Shown: in pieces, positions 24,909-33,929 of the stretch
Layout of the letters: each line of letters starts with the position of its first letter
How positions within the stretch are numbered: the first letter of the stretch is position 1
Origin: Streptomyces decoyicus
GTDB lineage: Bacteria > Actinomycetota > Actinomycetes > Streptomycetales > Streptomycetaceae
Assembly (NCBI RefSeq): GCF_019880305.1
Contig: NZ_CP082301.1
Location: 7,130,001 to 7,194,000 of the forward strand
DNA length: 64,000 nt
Direction: 5' to 3'
The notes under the pieces: model-generated
What the model was told of the DNA's origin: nothing
Databases searched by the model: none
What the model saw: only the letters and a program-made list of their open reading frames with translations
Program-made: the position numbers and the translations under genes

Positions 24909-25040
24909 TAGTGCGTCCACCTCCACATCTCCTCCATCAGCGAGGTGTACATATCGGTGTGGCGGACGCGGAAGACAGACTTCTCAAGCCCGCTTGCCGT
25001 GCCCTCTACGGCAGTCGCCGGTCGCCGGTCGCCGGTCGCC
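24908..25040 (-). pseudogene. possible 3' gene fragment ending at IS-like sequence
   Basis: A - strand frame ends in TAG at 24908-24910 with the peptide SGLEKSVFRVRHTDMYTSLM then EEMWRWTH. Its composition is protein-like, but upstream it dissolves into the heptamer repeat and no start is evident. It may be the tail of a gene cut by IS activity. The family is not recognised. Confidence 0.25.
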
Positions 25041-25055
25041 GGTCACCGGTCGCCC
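25014..25055. repeat. heptanucleotide tandem repeat, six units GTCGCC(G/C)
   Basis: Six consecutive 7-bp units: three GTCGCCG, one GTCACCG and two GTCGCCC. It lies just downstream of the M81 peptidase stop codon. Likely prone to replication slippage. Confidence 0.8.
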
Positions 25056-25087
25056 GTCGCCCGACGGGCCGCCGGACAACCGCCCCG

Positions 25088-26611
25088 CTAGAGCAGCACC
25101 GGGGTCAGGTCCGCTTCCTCGAAGCCCTCGTCGTCGAAGGGGTAGAGGGGGCGCCGTACCTTGTGGTGCCCGAGGCGCAGCAGATCCTGGTCCACCCCGC
25201 CCGGGGTGAGGGCGAGCAGCCAGTCCGCCGCCATTGCGTGGAGTTCGGGCTCCAGGTATCCGATCTTGACGACCACCAGGTCGTAGGACAGCGGGTCCAG
25301 GGACCCGAAGTCCGCACGGGTGTGGAACGGGCGGCGGCGCTCGGTCAGTACCACCGTCACCCCGCCGCGGGTGACGGCCGCGGACCGGCCGCCCCTGTCG
25401 TAGGCCGGATTCTCCCGAGGGTCGGCGGAGCCGGGTCCTGCCGGGTCCTCCAGGGCGGTGACCGTGCCGGTCAGTTCGTAGGGCTCCGCGTGGGGGCCGG
25501 TGCCCGCGCTGAACCGGCCGCCCACAGCGAGGGTGACCTCGCCGCCCACCCCGGCGTCGAAGCAGAGGGCGACGGCCTCCGGGTCGGTGAGGCCCGGGTG
25601 CAGTGCGGTGACCCGGCCGCTCGCCAACTCCTCGTCGGCCAGCAGCCGGCCGAGCATGTACGCGAGGTCGCCGGCCCCGCCCGCGGTGGGGTTGTCGCCG
25701 GAGTCGCTGATCAGGAACGGGCGGGCGGGGGAGGCGACGGCGCGGGCGATACAGGTGTCCGCGTCCCCGGTCGGGCCGACGAAGGCGAAGTCCCGGCGGG
25801 CCTCCCAATACGCGCGGGTCAGGGACCCGGCCTGCGTCAGGGCGAGTTGGGGATCGTCCGCGGTGACCACCACCGCCGCCCGGCAGCGCTCCTCGTCGGC
25901 CCAGGCGTACCCGACCCAGATCGCCGCGTCCACGACCCCGTCGAGCGCCTCGACCGAGGCCAGCCGCCCGTACAGCGACCTGGCCGGGTCCAGCCGGGTG
26001 CTGGTCTTCTCGCCGGGCAGGAGGACCGGAATCTGCACCCAGGCCCGGTGCGGGCGGCCCGTCCCGCGGACCAGTCGCTCCACGAGCTTGCGGGCGGCCC
26101 GCTCCCGGGTCTCCCAGGCGTCCTCGTGCGGGGCCATACGGTGGGCGGTGAGCAGATCGAGCTGCGTGGCGAAGCGGCGCGAGACATTGCCGTGCAGATC
26201 CATGGCGGCCGAGATCAGGGTTGCGGGGCCGGTCGCGGCCCGTACCGCGTCGGTCAGATCGGCCTCGGCGTCGTCCAGCCCCACCACGCTCATGGCGCCG
26301 TGGATGTCGTAGACCAGCCCGTCCAGCGGCCCCGACTCCCGGATGCGGTCCGTCAGTTCGCCCTTGAGGCGGTCGTAGGTGGCGCGCTCGACCGGTCCGC
26401 CGGGCACCGCGACGGCATGCACCAGCGGCACCCACTCGACCCGCTCGGCCAGGTCGCCGTCCGGCCGCGTCCAGGTGTAGCGGTCCAGCAGGGCGCGCCC
26501 CCGGGTGACGCGGAAGTCGTCGTAGGCCGAGCGGTGCGGGCAGAACTGGCTGGATTCGATGGCCATTCCGCCGATGCCGATGCGGAGACGGCGACTGGTC
26601 GGTGAGGGCAT
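25088..26611 (-). CDS. M81 family metallopeptidase (MlrC-like)
   Basis: 507 residues. The N-terminal IGIGGMAIESSQFCPHRSAYDDF followed by YDIHGAM (residues 101-107) and MDLHGNVSRR (137-146) is the conserved core of the MlrC N-terminal domain, whose Asp/His residues bind zinc. The C-terminal MlrC domain holds SDSGDNPTAGGAGD, also conserved. MlrC opens and degrades linearised microcystin; most actinomycete relatives act on unknown D-amino-acid or cyclic peptides. ATG 26611 has GGAAGG eight bases upstream and is preferred to GTG 26620. It is likely co-transcribed with the ROK regulator 61 bp upstream and is divergent from a peptide ABC transporter, suggesting an imported peptide substrate. Confidence 0.87.
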   Translation of the reverse strand: MPSPTSRRLRIGIGGMAIESSQFCPHRSAYDDFRVTRGRALLDRYTWTRPDGDLAERVEWVPLVHAVAVPGGPVERATYDRLKGELTDRIRESGPLDGLVYDIHGAMSVVGLDDAEADLTDAVRAATGPATLISAAMDLHGNVSRRFATQLDLLTAHRMAPHEDAWETRERAARKLVERLVRGTGRPHRAWVQIPVLLPGEKTSTRLDPARSLYGRLASVEALDGVVDAAIWVGYAWADEERCRAAVVVTADDPQLALTQAGSLTRAYWEARRDFAFVGPTGDADTCIARAVASPARPFLISDSGDNPTAGGAGDLAYMLGRLLADEELASGRVTALHPGLTDPEAVALCFDAGVGGEVTLAVGGRFSAGTGPHAEPYELTGTVTALEDPAGPGSADPRENPAYDRGGRSAAVTRGGVTVVLTERRRPFHTRADFGSLDPLSYDLVVVKIGYLEPELHAMAADWLLALTPGGVDQDLLRLGHHKVRRPLYPFDDEGFEEADLTPVLL

Positions 26612-26672
26612 GGGGCGCACCTTCCGTGGGTGGCGGGCGGACTGGCTTCGGGGCGCGGCTTTGGGGCGGCGG

Positions 26673-27851
26673 TCAGCCGCGCCCGGCTGCGGGGGCGGGC
26701 GGTCCGTCCGCGGCGATCAGGCGGCGCAGTACGGCATGGCCGGCGCCCAGCAGGCCCGCGTCCGGGCCGCACACGGCGGCGTTGATGGTGAGTTCGCTGG
26801 TGGCCATCGGCAGACAGCGCTCGTAGAGCATGCCGCGTACGGCCGCGACCAGCGGCTGGGCGCCGGAGAGCGCCCCGCCGAGGATCACCGCCTCGGGGTT
26901 GAAGAAGTTCACGACGACGGCGAGTACCGCGCCGATGTCCCGGCCGGCCTGGCGCACCAGGGTGGTGGCATGCGGTTCGCCGTTCTCGACCAGCCGGAGG
27001 ATGTCGGTCGCCGAGTCGGCGGCCAGGCCTTTGCCCCGCAGTGCGGCGGCGATCGCGGCGCCGCTCGCCACGGTCTCCAGACAACCGATGTTGCCGCAGG
27101 AACACGGGAGTTCGGCGGCCTCGTCGACCCGGACATGGCTGATGTCACCGGCCGAACCGCGCGCCCCGCGGTGCAGCCGGCCGTCGCTGATGACACCCGA
27201 GCCGATGCCGCGGCCCGTCTTGACGACGACCAGATGGCGTCGGGTGGGGTGCGCGGCGCGATGTTCGCCCAGCGCCATCATGTTGGCGTCGTTGTCGAGC
27301 AGTACCGGCAGGCCGAGGCGGTCCGCCAACCGGTCGCGCAGCGGGAAGAGATGCCAGCCGGGCATCCGGGACGGGGCGATGATCCGGGCGCCGCCCGCGT
27401 CGACCGGGCCGGGGAAGCCGATGCCGGCACCGCGGACCGTACGGCCGGCCGCGCGCTGCCGCTCGGCCAGTGCCGTCAGCCGCTCGGCGAGTACGTCCAG
27501 GGCGGGTTCGGGCCCGGCGGTCAGATCGAAGGCGTGCTCGTCGAGGTCGAAAACGTCGCCGGTCAGCCCCACCGCGCCGGTGCGGATGTGGTGGCTGCCC
27601 AGGTCGGCGGCGAGCGCGACGGCTCCGTTGTCCGCGACCCGCAGCAGCCTCGGGCGCCGGCCGCCGCGCGAGGTGCCCTCGCCGGATTCGGTCAGGTGCC
27701 CGGCCTCGACGAGTTCCTGGACGCGGAGGGAGACGGTCGAGGCGGCGAGCCCGAGTTCGCGTACGAGGTCCGCGCGGGAGGCCGCGGAACCGTTCGCGAC
27801 GAGTTCGAGGACATGCGCGGCGGAGCCGGGCTGCTCCTCGGAGGCGGTCAT
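26673..27851 (-). CDS. ROK-family transcriptional regulator
   Basis: A 392-residue two-part protein. Residues about 8-65 form a winged helix (SRADLVRELGLAASTVSLRVQELVEAGHL in part). The rest is a ROK sugar-kinase-like domain, with GIGFPGPVDAGGARIIAP, the DNDANMMALGEH loop and the zinc-binding CSCGNIGCLE (CxCGxxGCxE). ROK repressors usually respond to sugars or sugar phosphates. It faces away from the peptide ABC operon and precedes the M81 peptidase gene, so it probably controls both. Its 5' leader holds two heptamer repeats. A regulator of sugar type beside peptide uptake and a D-peptide-type peptidase would suit a muropeptide-like ligand, but that is speculation. Confidence 0.9.
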   Translation of the reverse strand: MTASEEQPGSAAHVLELVANGSAASRADLVRELGLAASTVSLRVQELVEAGHLTESGEGTSRGGRRPRLLRVADNGAVALAADLGSHHIRTGAVGLTGDVFDLDEHAFDLTAGPEPALDVLAERLTALAERQRAAGRTVRGAGIGFPGPVDAGGARIIAPSRMPGWHLFPLRDRLADRLGLPVLLDNDANMMALGEHRAAHPTRRHLVVVKTGRGIGSGVISDGRLHRGARGSAGDISHVRVDEAAELPCSCGNIGCLETVASGAAIAAALRGKGLAADSATDILRLVENGEPHATTLVRQAGRDIGAVLAVVVNFFNPEAVILGGALSGAQPLVAAVRGMLYERCLPMATSELTINAAVCGPDAGLLGAGHAVLRRLIAADGPPAPAAGRG

Positions 27852-27870
27852 GGGGCGCCTTTCGGCTCGG

Positions 27871-27912
27871 GGCGGATGGCGGATGGCGGATGGCGGATGG
27901 CGGATGGCGGAT
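27871..27912. repeat. six perfect GGCGGAT heptamers
   Basis: Six identical 7-bp units lie in the 5' leader of the ROK gene, 20 bp before its start codon. Copy number is likely variable. Confidence 0.9.
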
Positions 27913-27923
27913 GGAGGGGGCGC

Positions 27924-27944
27924 GGGTGACGGGTGACGGGTGAG
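27924..27944. repeat. three GGGTGA(C/G) heptamers
   Basis: Two GGGTGAC units and one GGGTGAG, 12 bp beyond the GGCGGAT array, in the same ROK leader. Confidence 0.8.
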
Positions 27945-28089
27945 GACCGGGAGGACAGGGCGGGGCGTCGGGCGGCCGCGTCGCAGCGAGGGGAGGTGTG
28001 CCGCAGCGGAACTTGCTTCGTCGGTCGAAGGAAGTGCGGGAACCAACTCGCCGACAGTAGACCGCAGTCGGCGTTGTTTCGCCAAGGTC

Positions 28090-28119
28090 TTGACTTCTTT
28101 TCTCGGCCCTCCGTACTTT
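28090..28119 (+). promoter_or_regulatory. sigma-70-like promoter of peptide ABC operon
   Basis: TTGACT (28090-28095), 18-bp spacer, TACTTT (28114-28119), about 38 bp ahead of the lipoprotein start. It is one of the few AT-rich patches here. Confidence 0.6.
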
Positions 28120-28156
28120 GCTCGCACTCTTCGACCGGTCGACCTCCGGAGGCAGC

Positions 28157-29956
28157 ATGGGTCTGCGCAGTCCACGCCTACGCGGGCCCCTGGGGCGTCT
28201 GGCGGCCGCCGTCCTGCTCGGTACCTCCGCGCTCGCCGGCTGCGACCTCTCTGGCAACGTTGTCACCGACCTGGGGGCCACCGGCGGCACACCCGTCGAG
28301 GGCGGCACCGCCACCATGGCCCTGCCACCCGCCGCCACCCCCAACTGGATCTTCCCCATCGGCGCCCCCGGCTACCTGGCCACGTACAACAGCGCCATCC
28401 AGAGCCTCCTGTTCCTGCCGCTGTACGCACCCGAGCCGAAGGGTGCCGCGCTGACCATGGACTCGCCGCGCGGCCTCGCCGAAATGCCCCGCTACAGCGA
28501 CGGCAACAAAACCGTCAGCATCACGTTGAAGAAGGGGTACGAGTGGTCCGACGGCAAGCCCGTCACCACCCGCGACGTGAAGTTCTGGTTCGATCTGATC
28601 AAGCACAACAAGCAGGACTGGGCCGGATACGCCCCGAAGCTGATGCCGGACGACGTCAAGGCCTTCGAGACCGTCGACGACCACACCTTCCGCCTGCGGC
28701 TGGACCGCGCCTACAACCCGGCATGGTTCACCGCCAACGAGCTCCAGGACTTCGTCGCCCTCCCCGTACACGCCTGGAACCCCGGCCACCAGAGCCCCGA
28801 GCGGGCCTTCGCCCGGCTGATGCGGCACGCCAGGCAGTTCTCGAAGTTCGCCACGGACCCGTTGTGGAAGACCGTCAACGGGCCCTGGCGCATCGAGAAA
28901 TGGACCACGTCGGGACAGGTCTCCCTGGTTCCCAACCGGAAGTACCGCGGGCCCGACAGACCCCATCTCGACCGCGTGGTCCTCAAGCCCTTCACCACCG
29001 CCGACTCCGCATTCAATGTGCTGCGCGCCGGCGGCGTCGACTACGGCTATATCCCGCCCTCCGTCATGGCGCAGTCCGCGAAGTTCAAGGAGCGGGGCTA
29101 CCGCATCGACCCGTGGGAAGGCTGGGCAATCACCTACATCGTCCTCAACTTCCACCACCCCACCGCCGGACCGATGCTGCGCCAGGCCTATCTGCGCCAG
29201 GCCCTCCAGCATCTGATCGACCAGAAGTCGATCTCCCGGGTGATCTGGCACGGCAGCGCCGCCCCCACCCTCGGCCCGATCCCCGCCGGCCTCCTCGACC
29301 GCGACCCGTATCCGTACGACCCCGAGCGGGCGAAGGCGCTGCTCGCCGGGCACGGCTGGACCGGCCGGGGCGGCACGCTGCGCTGCACCCGCCCCGGGGA
29401 CGGCCCGGGGGAGTGCGGCACGGGCATCGAGGACGGCCAGGAGCTGCGCCTCACACTGCTCTCCCAGTCCGGCTCGACCGAGACCTCCAACACGATGCAG
29501 GCCGTCAAGTCCGCATTCGGCGCGGCCGGCGTCGCCCTCGACATCCGGCAGCAGCCGCTGAACACCGTCCTGGGCACCACCGTCCCCTGCAAGCCGACCG
29601 AGCCCCTGTGCGCGCAATGGCAGCTCGGCTTCTTCGGCACCCAGGGCAGCTGGTACTTCCCGCCCGACCCCAGCGGCGAAAAGCTCTTCGCCACCCATGC
29701 CCCTTCCAACATGGGCAACTGGTCCGATCCGCGCACCGACCGGCTCATCCGCGCCACCGAGTACTCCGACGCCCCGGCCGCGATGCGCACCTACGGCCGT
29801 GAGGTGGCCCGTCAGCTCCCGGTCCTGTGGACCCCCAACCCCGCCTACCAGGTCTCCGTCATCCGCAACGATCTGCGGGGCGTCGACCAGAACCCGACCC
29901 TGTCCCTCGCACCGCAGAACTGGTACTTCGTGAAGAAGGGCGGGGCCGGCCGGTGA
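28157..29956 (+). CDS. peptide ABC transporter substrate-binding lipoprotein
   Basis: 599 residues, exported. The N-terminus has two Arg-rich stretches, a hydrophobic core and the lipobox LAGC (Cys29), so it is a lipoprotein on the outer face of the membrane. The body is a family 5 extracellular binding protein (SBP_bac_5), with YEWSDGKPVTTRDVKFWFDL, the LIDQKSISRVIWHGSA segment and YDPERAKALLAGHGW. It captures di- or oligopeptides for the permeases that follow. CCGGAGG lies 4 bases before ATG 28157. Overlap with the next gene (GTGA) makes this the first gene of a four-gene operon. Confidence 0.92.
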   Translation: MGLRSPRLRGPLGRLAAAVLLGTSALAGCDLSGNVVTDLGATGGTPVEGGTATMALPPAATPNWIFPIGAPGYLATYNSAIQSLLFLPLYAPEPKGAALTMDSPRGLAEMPRYSDGNKTVSITLKKGYEWSDGKPVTTRDVKFWFDLIKHNKQDWAGYAPKLMPDDVKAFETVDDHTFRLRLDRAYNPAWFTANELQDFVALPVHAWNPGHQSPERAFARLMRHARQFSKFATDPLWKTVNGPWRIEKWTTSGQVSLVPNRKYRGPDRPHLDRVVLKPFTTADSAFNVLRAGGVDYGYIPPSVMAQSAKFKERGYRIDPWEGWAITYIVLNFHHPTAGPMLRQAYLRQALQHLIDQKSISRVIWHGSAAPTLGPIPAGLLDRDPYPYDPERAKALLAGHGWTGRGGTLRCTRPGDGPGECGTGIEDGQELRLTLLSQSGSTETSNTMQAVKSAFGAAGVALDIRQQPLNTVLGTTVPCKPTEPLCAQWQLGFFGTQGSWYFPPDPSGEKLFATHAPSNMGNWSDPRTDRLIRATEYSDAPAAMRTYGREVARQLPVLWTPNPAYQVSVIRNDLRGVDQNPTLSLAPQNWYFVKKGGAGR

Positions 29957-30903
29957 TCCGATTCCTGGCCAAGCGCCTCGCGCAGGCCCTCGTCGTGCTG
30001 CTGCTGGTCTCCGTCATCGTCTTCGTCCTGCTGCACCTGCTCCCCGGCGGACCGGCCCGCGCCATCCTCGGCGTCCAGGCCACGCCGGAGTCCGTCGCCC
30101 ACTTCAACCACCAGCAGGGGTACGACCGTTCGCTGCCGGAGCAGTACGTGCGCTATCTGGGACGCCTGCTCACCGGCGACCTCGGAGAGTCCTACAAGCT
30201 CAACCAGAGCGTCGCCGCCCTGCTCGCCGAGCGGCTGCCCAAGACCGCCCTGCTCGCGGGTCTCGCCCTCGGGCTCGCCGTGCTGCTGGCCGTCCCGCTC
30301 GGCGTCCTGCAGGCCGTACGGCGCGGCAAGGCCGCCGACTACGTCCTGACCGGCGCGGCCTTCCTGGCCTACGCCACCCCGGTGTTCTTCCTCGGCCTGG
30401 TCCTCGTCCTCGTCTTCAGCCAGCAACTGCCCCTGCTGCCGGCCGAGGCGCCGCAGGCCGACACGGCCGACGGCATCCTCGCCGCCCCGGCCGCGCTCGT
30501 CCTGCCCGTGGTGACCGCCGCGCTCGGCATCATCGCCGCCTTCAGCCGCTATATGCGCTCCGCCGTCCTCGACAACCTCGGCGAGGACTACGTACGCACC
30601 GCACGCGCCAAGGGCCAGTCGAACGCCCGCATCATGGCCCGGCACGTGCTGCGCAACGCCCTCATCCCGCTGGCCACCCTCCTCGGCCTCTACCTCCCCA
30701 CCCTCTTCAGCGGCACCCTCGTCGTCGAATCGATGTTCAACTACCCGGGCATGGGGCTGCTGTTCTGGAACGCCGCGCAGAGCTCGGACTTCCCCGTCCT
30801 GCTCGGCGTCACCCTCGTCGTCGGCGTCGCCACCGTCCTCGGCTCCCTGATCACCGACATCGCCTATGCCGTCCTCGACCCGCGCATCAGGAGCGTGACG
30901 TGA
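29953..30903 (+). CDS. peptide ABC transporter permease (DppB/OppB type)
   Basis: A 316-residue membrane protein with six TM segments. MIRFLAKRLAQALVVLLLVS and LHLLPGGPARAILG form the typical DppB N-terminus. The cytoplasmic EAA loop reads DYVRTARAKGQSNARIMARHVLRNALIPL in part, the site contacting the ATPase. GTG 29953 overlaps the binding-protein stop by 4 bp, and the 3' end overlaps the next permease by 4 bp. Confidence 0.92.
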   Translation: MIRFLAKRLAQALVVLLLVSVIVFVLLHLLPGGPARAILGVQATPESVAHFNHQQGYDRSLPEQYVRYLGRLLTGDLGESYKLNQSVAALLAERLPKTALLAGLALGLAVLLAVPLGVLQAVRRGKAADYVLTGAAFLAYATPVFFLGLVLVLVFSQQLPLLPAEAPQADTADGILAAPAALVLPVVTAALGIIAAFSRYMRSAVLDNLGEDYVRTARAKGQSNARIMARHVLRNALIPLATLLGLYLPTLFSGTLVVESMFNYPGMGLLFWNAAQSSDFPVLLGVTLVVGVATVLGSLITDIAYAVLDPRIRSVT

Positions 30904-31796
30904 CGACCACCGCCCTCGACGCCACGCAGCCGGACGCGGCCCCGGCCACACCCGGCGCGGCCCGCCGTACGCTCGCCGTCTTCGCCCGCAACAAGCTCGC
31001 CCTCACCGGCGCCCTGGTGCTGCTCGCCCTGCTGGCCTTCTGCTTCCTCGGACCGCTGGTCCACCCCACCGACCAGATCCACACCGACCTCTCCCAGGCC
31101 AACCGCGCCCCCGGCGCAGGCCACCTGCTGGGCACCACCGACCTCGGCTACGACCTGCTCGGCCGGCTGATGTATGGAGGTCGCACCTCCCTCGAAGTCG
31201 GCCTGGCAGCAGGGCTGTTGGCAACGTGCTTCGGGACGGTCTACGGCTCCGTGGCAGGCTACTTCGGCGGATGGACGGACGCCGTGATGATGCGGATCAC
31301 CGACGCCGCGCTCGCCATCCCGGCGCTCTTCCTGCTCGTCGTGGTCGCCGCCATCGTCACTCCCAGCAAGCCCGTGCTCATCCTGATCATCGCCTCCGTC
31401 GCCTGGCTCTCCCCGGCCCGGCTCATCCGCGGCGAGGCGTTGGCGCTGCGCAGCCGCGACTACATCCATGCGATGCGGCTGATGGGCGGCGGCGGAGGGC
31501 GGGCCGTCTTCCGGCACATCGTGCCCAACGCCGTCGGCACCGTCCTCGTCAACGCCACCTTCCAGGTGGCCGACGCCATCCTCTACGTCGCCTATCTGTC
31601 CTTCCTGGGGCTGTCCATCCCGCCGCCCGCCGCCGACTGGGGCTCCCTGCTCTCCGCCGGCATCACCTACACCCAGGTCGGCTACTGGTGGCTGATCTTC
31701 CCGCCGGGCCTGGCGATCGTGCTGGTCGTCGCCGCCTTCCACTGCATCGGGGACGGGCTGCGGGACGCCTTCGACGTACGGCTGAAGAAGAACTGA
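30900..31796 (+). CDS. peptide ABC transporter permease (DppC/OppC type)
   Basis: A 298-residue partner permease. It has a cytoplasmic N-terminus, then HLLGTTDLGYDLLGRLMYGG (the DppC signature GTDxxGRD region), an EAA loop DYIHAMRLMGGGGGRAVFRH and an ending FHCIGDGLRDAFDVRLKK typical of the family. The GTG start lies within the preceding stop. The hetero-dimer with the upstream permease would form the channel. Confidence 0.92.
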   Translation: MTTTALDATQPDAAPATPGAARRTLAVFARNKLALTGALVLLALLAFCFLGPLVHPTDQIHTDLSQANRAPGAGHLLGTTDLGYDLLGRLMYGGRTSLEVGLAAGLLATCFGTVYGSVAGYFGGWTDAVMMRITDAALAIPALFLLVVVAAIVTPSKPVLILIIASVAWLSPARLIRGEALALRSRDYIHAMRLMGGGGGRAVFRHIVPNAVGTVLVNATFQVADAILYVAYLSFLGLSIPPPAADWGSLLSAGITYTQVGYWWLIFPPGLAIVLVVAAFHCIGDGLRDAFDVRLKKN

Positions 31797-31832
31797 CGCG
31801 GTTTCGGAAGACCTGAAGCGAGGACCCACACC

Positions 31833-33929
31833 ATGACCGACTCGCTGCTACGGATCGAGGACCTGCATGTCGACATCACCGGCCGCGGCCGCACCGTCCG
31901 GGCCCTTGACGGCATCGACCTGGACCTCGCCCCGGGGGAGGCGCTCGGCATCGTCGGCGAATCCGGCTGCGGCAAGACCATGACGGCGCTGTCCGTCCTC
32001 GGCCTGCTGCCGCCCGGCGGCAGGATCACCAAAGGCCGGATCCTGTTCGGGGGCACCGACCTCGCCGCCGCCCCGGAACCCGCCCTGCGAAAGGTCCGCG
32101 GAAACACCGTCGGCATGGTCTTCCAGGACCCGCTGACCTCCCTCAACCCCACCCTCACCATAGGCGCCCAGGTCGCCGAACCCCTGCTGCTGCACCGGCG
32201 GTTGACCAAGGCCGAGGCCTGGGACAGAGCCGAGGAGACCCTGCGGCTGGTCGGCATGCCGCGTCCCGCCGAACGACTGACGAACTACCCCCACCAGCTC
32301 AGCGGAGGGATGCGGCAGCGCGTGGCGATCGCCATGGCACTGGTCTGCGAACCCCGGCTGCTGATCGCCGACGAACCGACCACCGCCCTCGACGTCACCA
32401 CACAGCACCAGATCCTCGAACTCATCGACGAGCTGCGCACCCGCCTCGGCATGGCGCTGATCCTGGTCACCCACGACCTCGGAGTGATCGCCCGCCGGGT
32501 CGACCGGGTCGCGGTGATGTACGGCGGCCGGATCGCCGAACGCGCCGCGGTGCGCCCGCTGTTCGCCACCCCGCGGCACCGCTACACCCAGGCGCTGTTC
32601 GCGGCCCTCCCCGACCTCCCCCGGCTACCGCCGGGCGGGGCTGCACCCCGTACCGACGGCGGCAGGCCGCTGGCCACCATCCCCGGCCTGCCGCCGTCCC
32701 TCCTCACCCGCACCGCCGGCTGCCGCTTCGCCCCGCGCTGCGGCTTCGCCACCGACCTCTGCCGCGTCGCCGAGCCGGAGCTCACCGACCGCCCCGACGG
32801 CACCGCGCCCGCCGCCACGGCCCACGCCTTCGCCTGCTTCCACCCCGCAGGACCGGCCCCCGGCGCCGACCCGGCAGCCGAACTGCGCCCGACCGCGCCC
32901 GCCGCGCCCCCGGTACGGACGGACGAACCGCTGCTGCGGCTCACCGACGTCGGCAAGAGCTACCCGCTGCACGACGGCCCGTTCACCCGCCGGAAGCCGG
33001 GCCGGCAGGGCGCCGAGGTCAGTGCGGTGGCAGGTGTCTCGCTCACCGTCCGGCGCGGCGAGACCTTCGGCATCGTGGGGGAGTCCGGCTGCGGCAAGTC
33101 CACGCTCGGCCGGATCGCCGTCGGTCTGGAGGCACCCACCACCGGCACCGTGCACTTCGCCGGCCGCGATATCGGCACCCTGACCAGGAGGGAGCTGCGC
33201 GCCCACCGGCGCGAGGTCCAGCTGATGTTCCAGGACTCGTACGCGTCCATGGACCCCCGGATGCGGGTGGGCGCCGTACTGCGCGAACCGCTGGTCATCC
33301 AGGGCATCGGCGACCGGGCCGAGCAGCGGCGGCGGATCGCCGGGCTGCTGGACGACGTGGGGCTGCCGCGCGGCGCGGTGGACCGCTATCCGCACGAGTT
33401 CTCCGGCGGCCAGCGCCAGCGCCTCGGCCTGGCCCGCGCCCTGGCGCTGGCCCCGTCCCTGGTCGTCGCCGACGAACCGGTCTCCGCGCTCGACGTCTCC
33501 GTCCAGGCACAGATCCTCAACCTGCTGCGCGAGCTCCAGCGGGAGAAGGGGATCGGCTATCTCTTCATCTCGCACGACCTGGCGGTGGTGCGGCATCTCG
33601 CGGACTCGGTCGGTGTGATGTATCTCGGCAAGCTCGTGGAGACCGGTCCCGCCGAGCGGGTCTTCGCCCGCCCGCTGCACCCCTACACCCGGGGGCTGCT
33701 GGACACCGTCAACGCGCCCGACCCGGACGCCGCCCCGGCCGGCGCCCCGCTCGCCGGCGAGGCCCCGTCGGCGGCCGCCCCGCCCTCCGGCTGCCGGTTC
33801 CGTACCCGCTGCCCGGCCGCGGCCGCACTGTGCGCGACCACGGAGCCGCCGCCGGCCGAGCCGGAGACGGCGGGGCACCGGGTGGCCTGCCACTTCCCGC
33901 TCACCGCGGGAGCCGTCAGTAACGGGTGA
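31833..33929 (+). CDS. fused peptide ABC transporter ATPase (DppD-DppF type)
   Basis: 698 residues holding two complete ABC ATPase domains that are separate proteins in Dpp/Opp systems of many bacteria. Domain 1 has Walker A GESGCGKT (42-49), LSGGMRQRVAIAMAL and LLIADEPTTALDVT. Domain 2 has Walker A GESGCGKS near 417-424, FSGGQRQRLGLARAL and LVVADEPVSALDVS. After each is the oligopeptide-specific Cys-rich extension (CRFAPRCGFATDLC and CRFRTRCPAAAALC). Fusion ensures one-to-one ATPase supply. It starts 36 bp after the second permease and ends overlapping the convergent gene by 14 bp. Confidence 0.93.
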   Translation: MTDSLLRIEDLHVDITGRGRTVRALDGIDLDLAPGEALGIVGESGCGKTMTALSVLGLLPPGGRITKGRILFGGTDLAAAPEPALRKVRGNTVGMVFQDPLTSLNPTLTIGAQVAEPLLLHRRLTKAEAWDRAEETLRLVGMPRPAERLTNYPHQLSGGMRQRVAIAMALVCEPRLLIADEPTTALDVTTQHQILELIDELRTRLGMALILVTHDLGVIARRVDRVAVMYGGRIAERAAVRPLFATPRHRYTQALFAALPDLPRLPPGGAAPRTDGGRPLATIPGLPPSLLTRTAGCRFAPRCGFATDLCRVAEPELTDRPDGTAPAATAHAFACFHPAGPAPGADPAAELRPTAPAAPPVRTDEPLLRLTDVGKSYPLHDGPFTRRKPGRQGAEVSAVAGVSLTVRRGETFGIVGESGCGKSTLGRIAVGLEAPTTGTVHFAGRDIGTLTRRELRAHRREVQLMFQDSYASMDPRMRVGAVLREPLVIQGIGDRAEQRRRIAGLLDDVGLPRGAVDRYPHEFSGGQRQRLGLARALALAPSLVVADEPVSALDVSVQAQILNLLRELQREKGIGYLFISHDLAVVRHLADSVGVMYLGKLVETGPAERVFARPLHPYTRGLLDTVNAPDPDAAPAGAPLAGEAPSAAAPPSGCRFRTRCPAAAALCATTEPPPAEPETAGHRVACHFPLTAGAVSNG

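Larger units (their letters stand above)
27852..28156. other. 305-bp divergent regulatory region with heptamer repeats
   Basis: It separates the ROK gene from the ABC transporter genes. On the ROK side are six GGCGGAT units and three GGGTGA(C/G) units; on the transporter side is a good promoter. No gene was seen. Confidence 0.7.

Noticed and set aside
24078..24926. - strand frame opposite the nitroreductase
   Set aside because: The sense frame carries nitroreductase motifs; the antisense composition is not protein-like.
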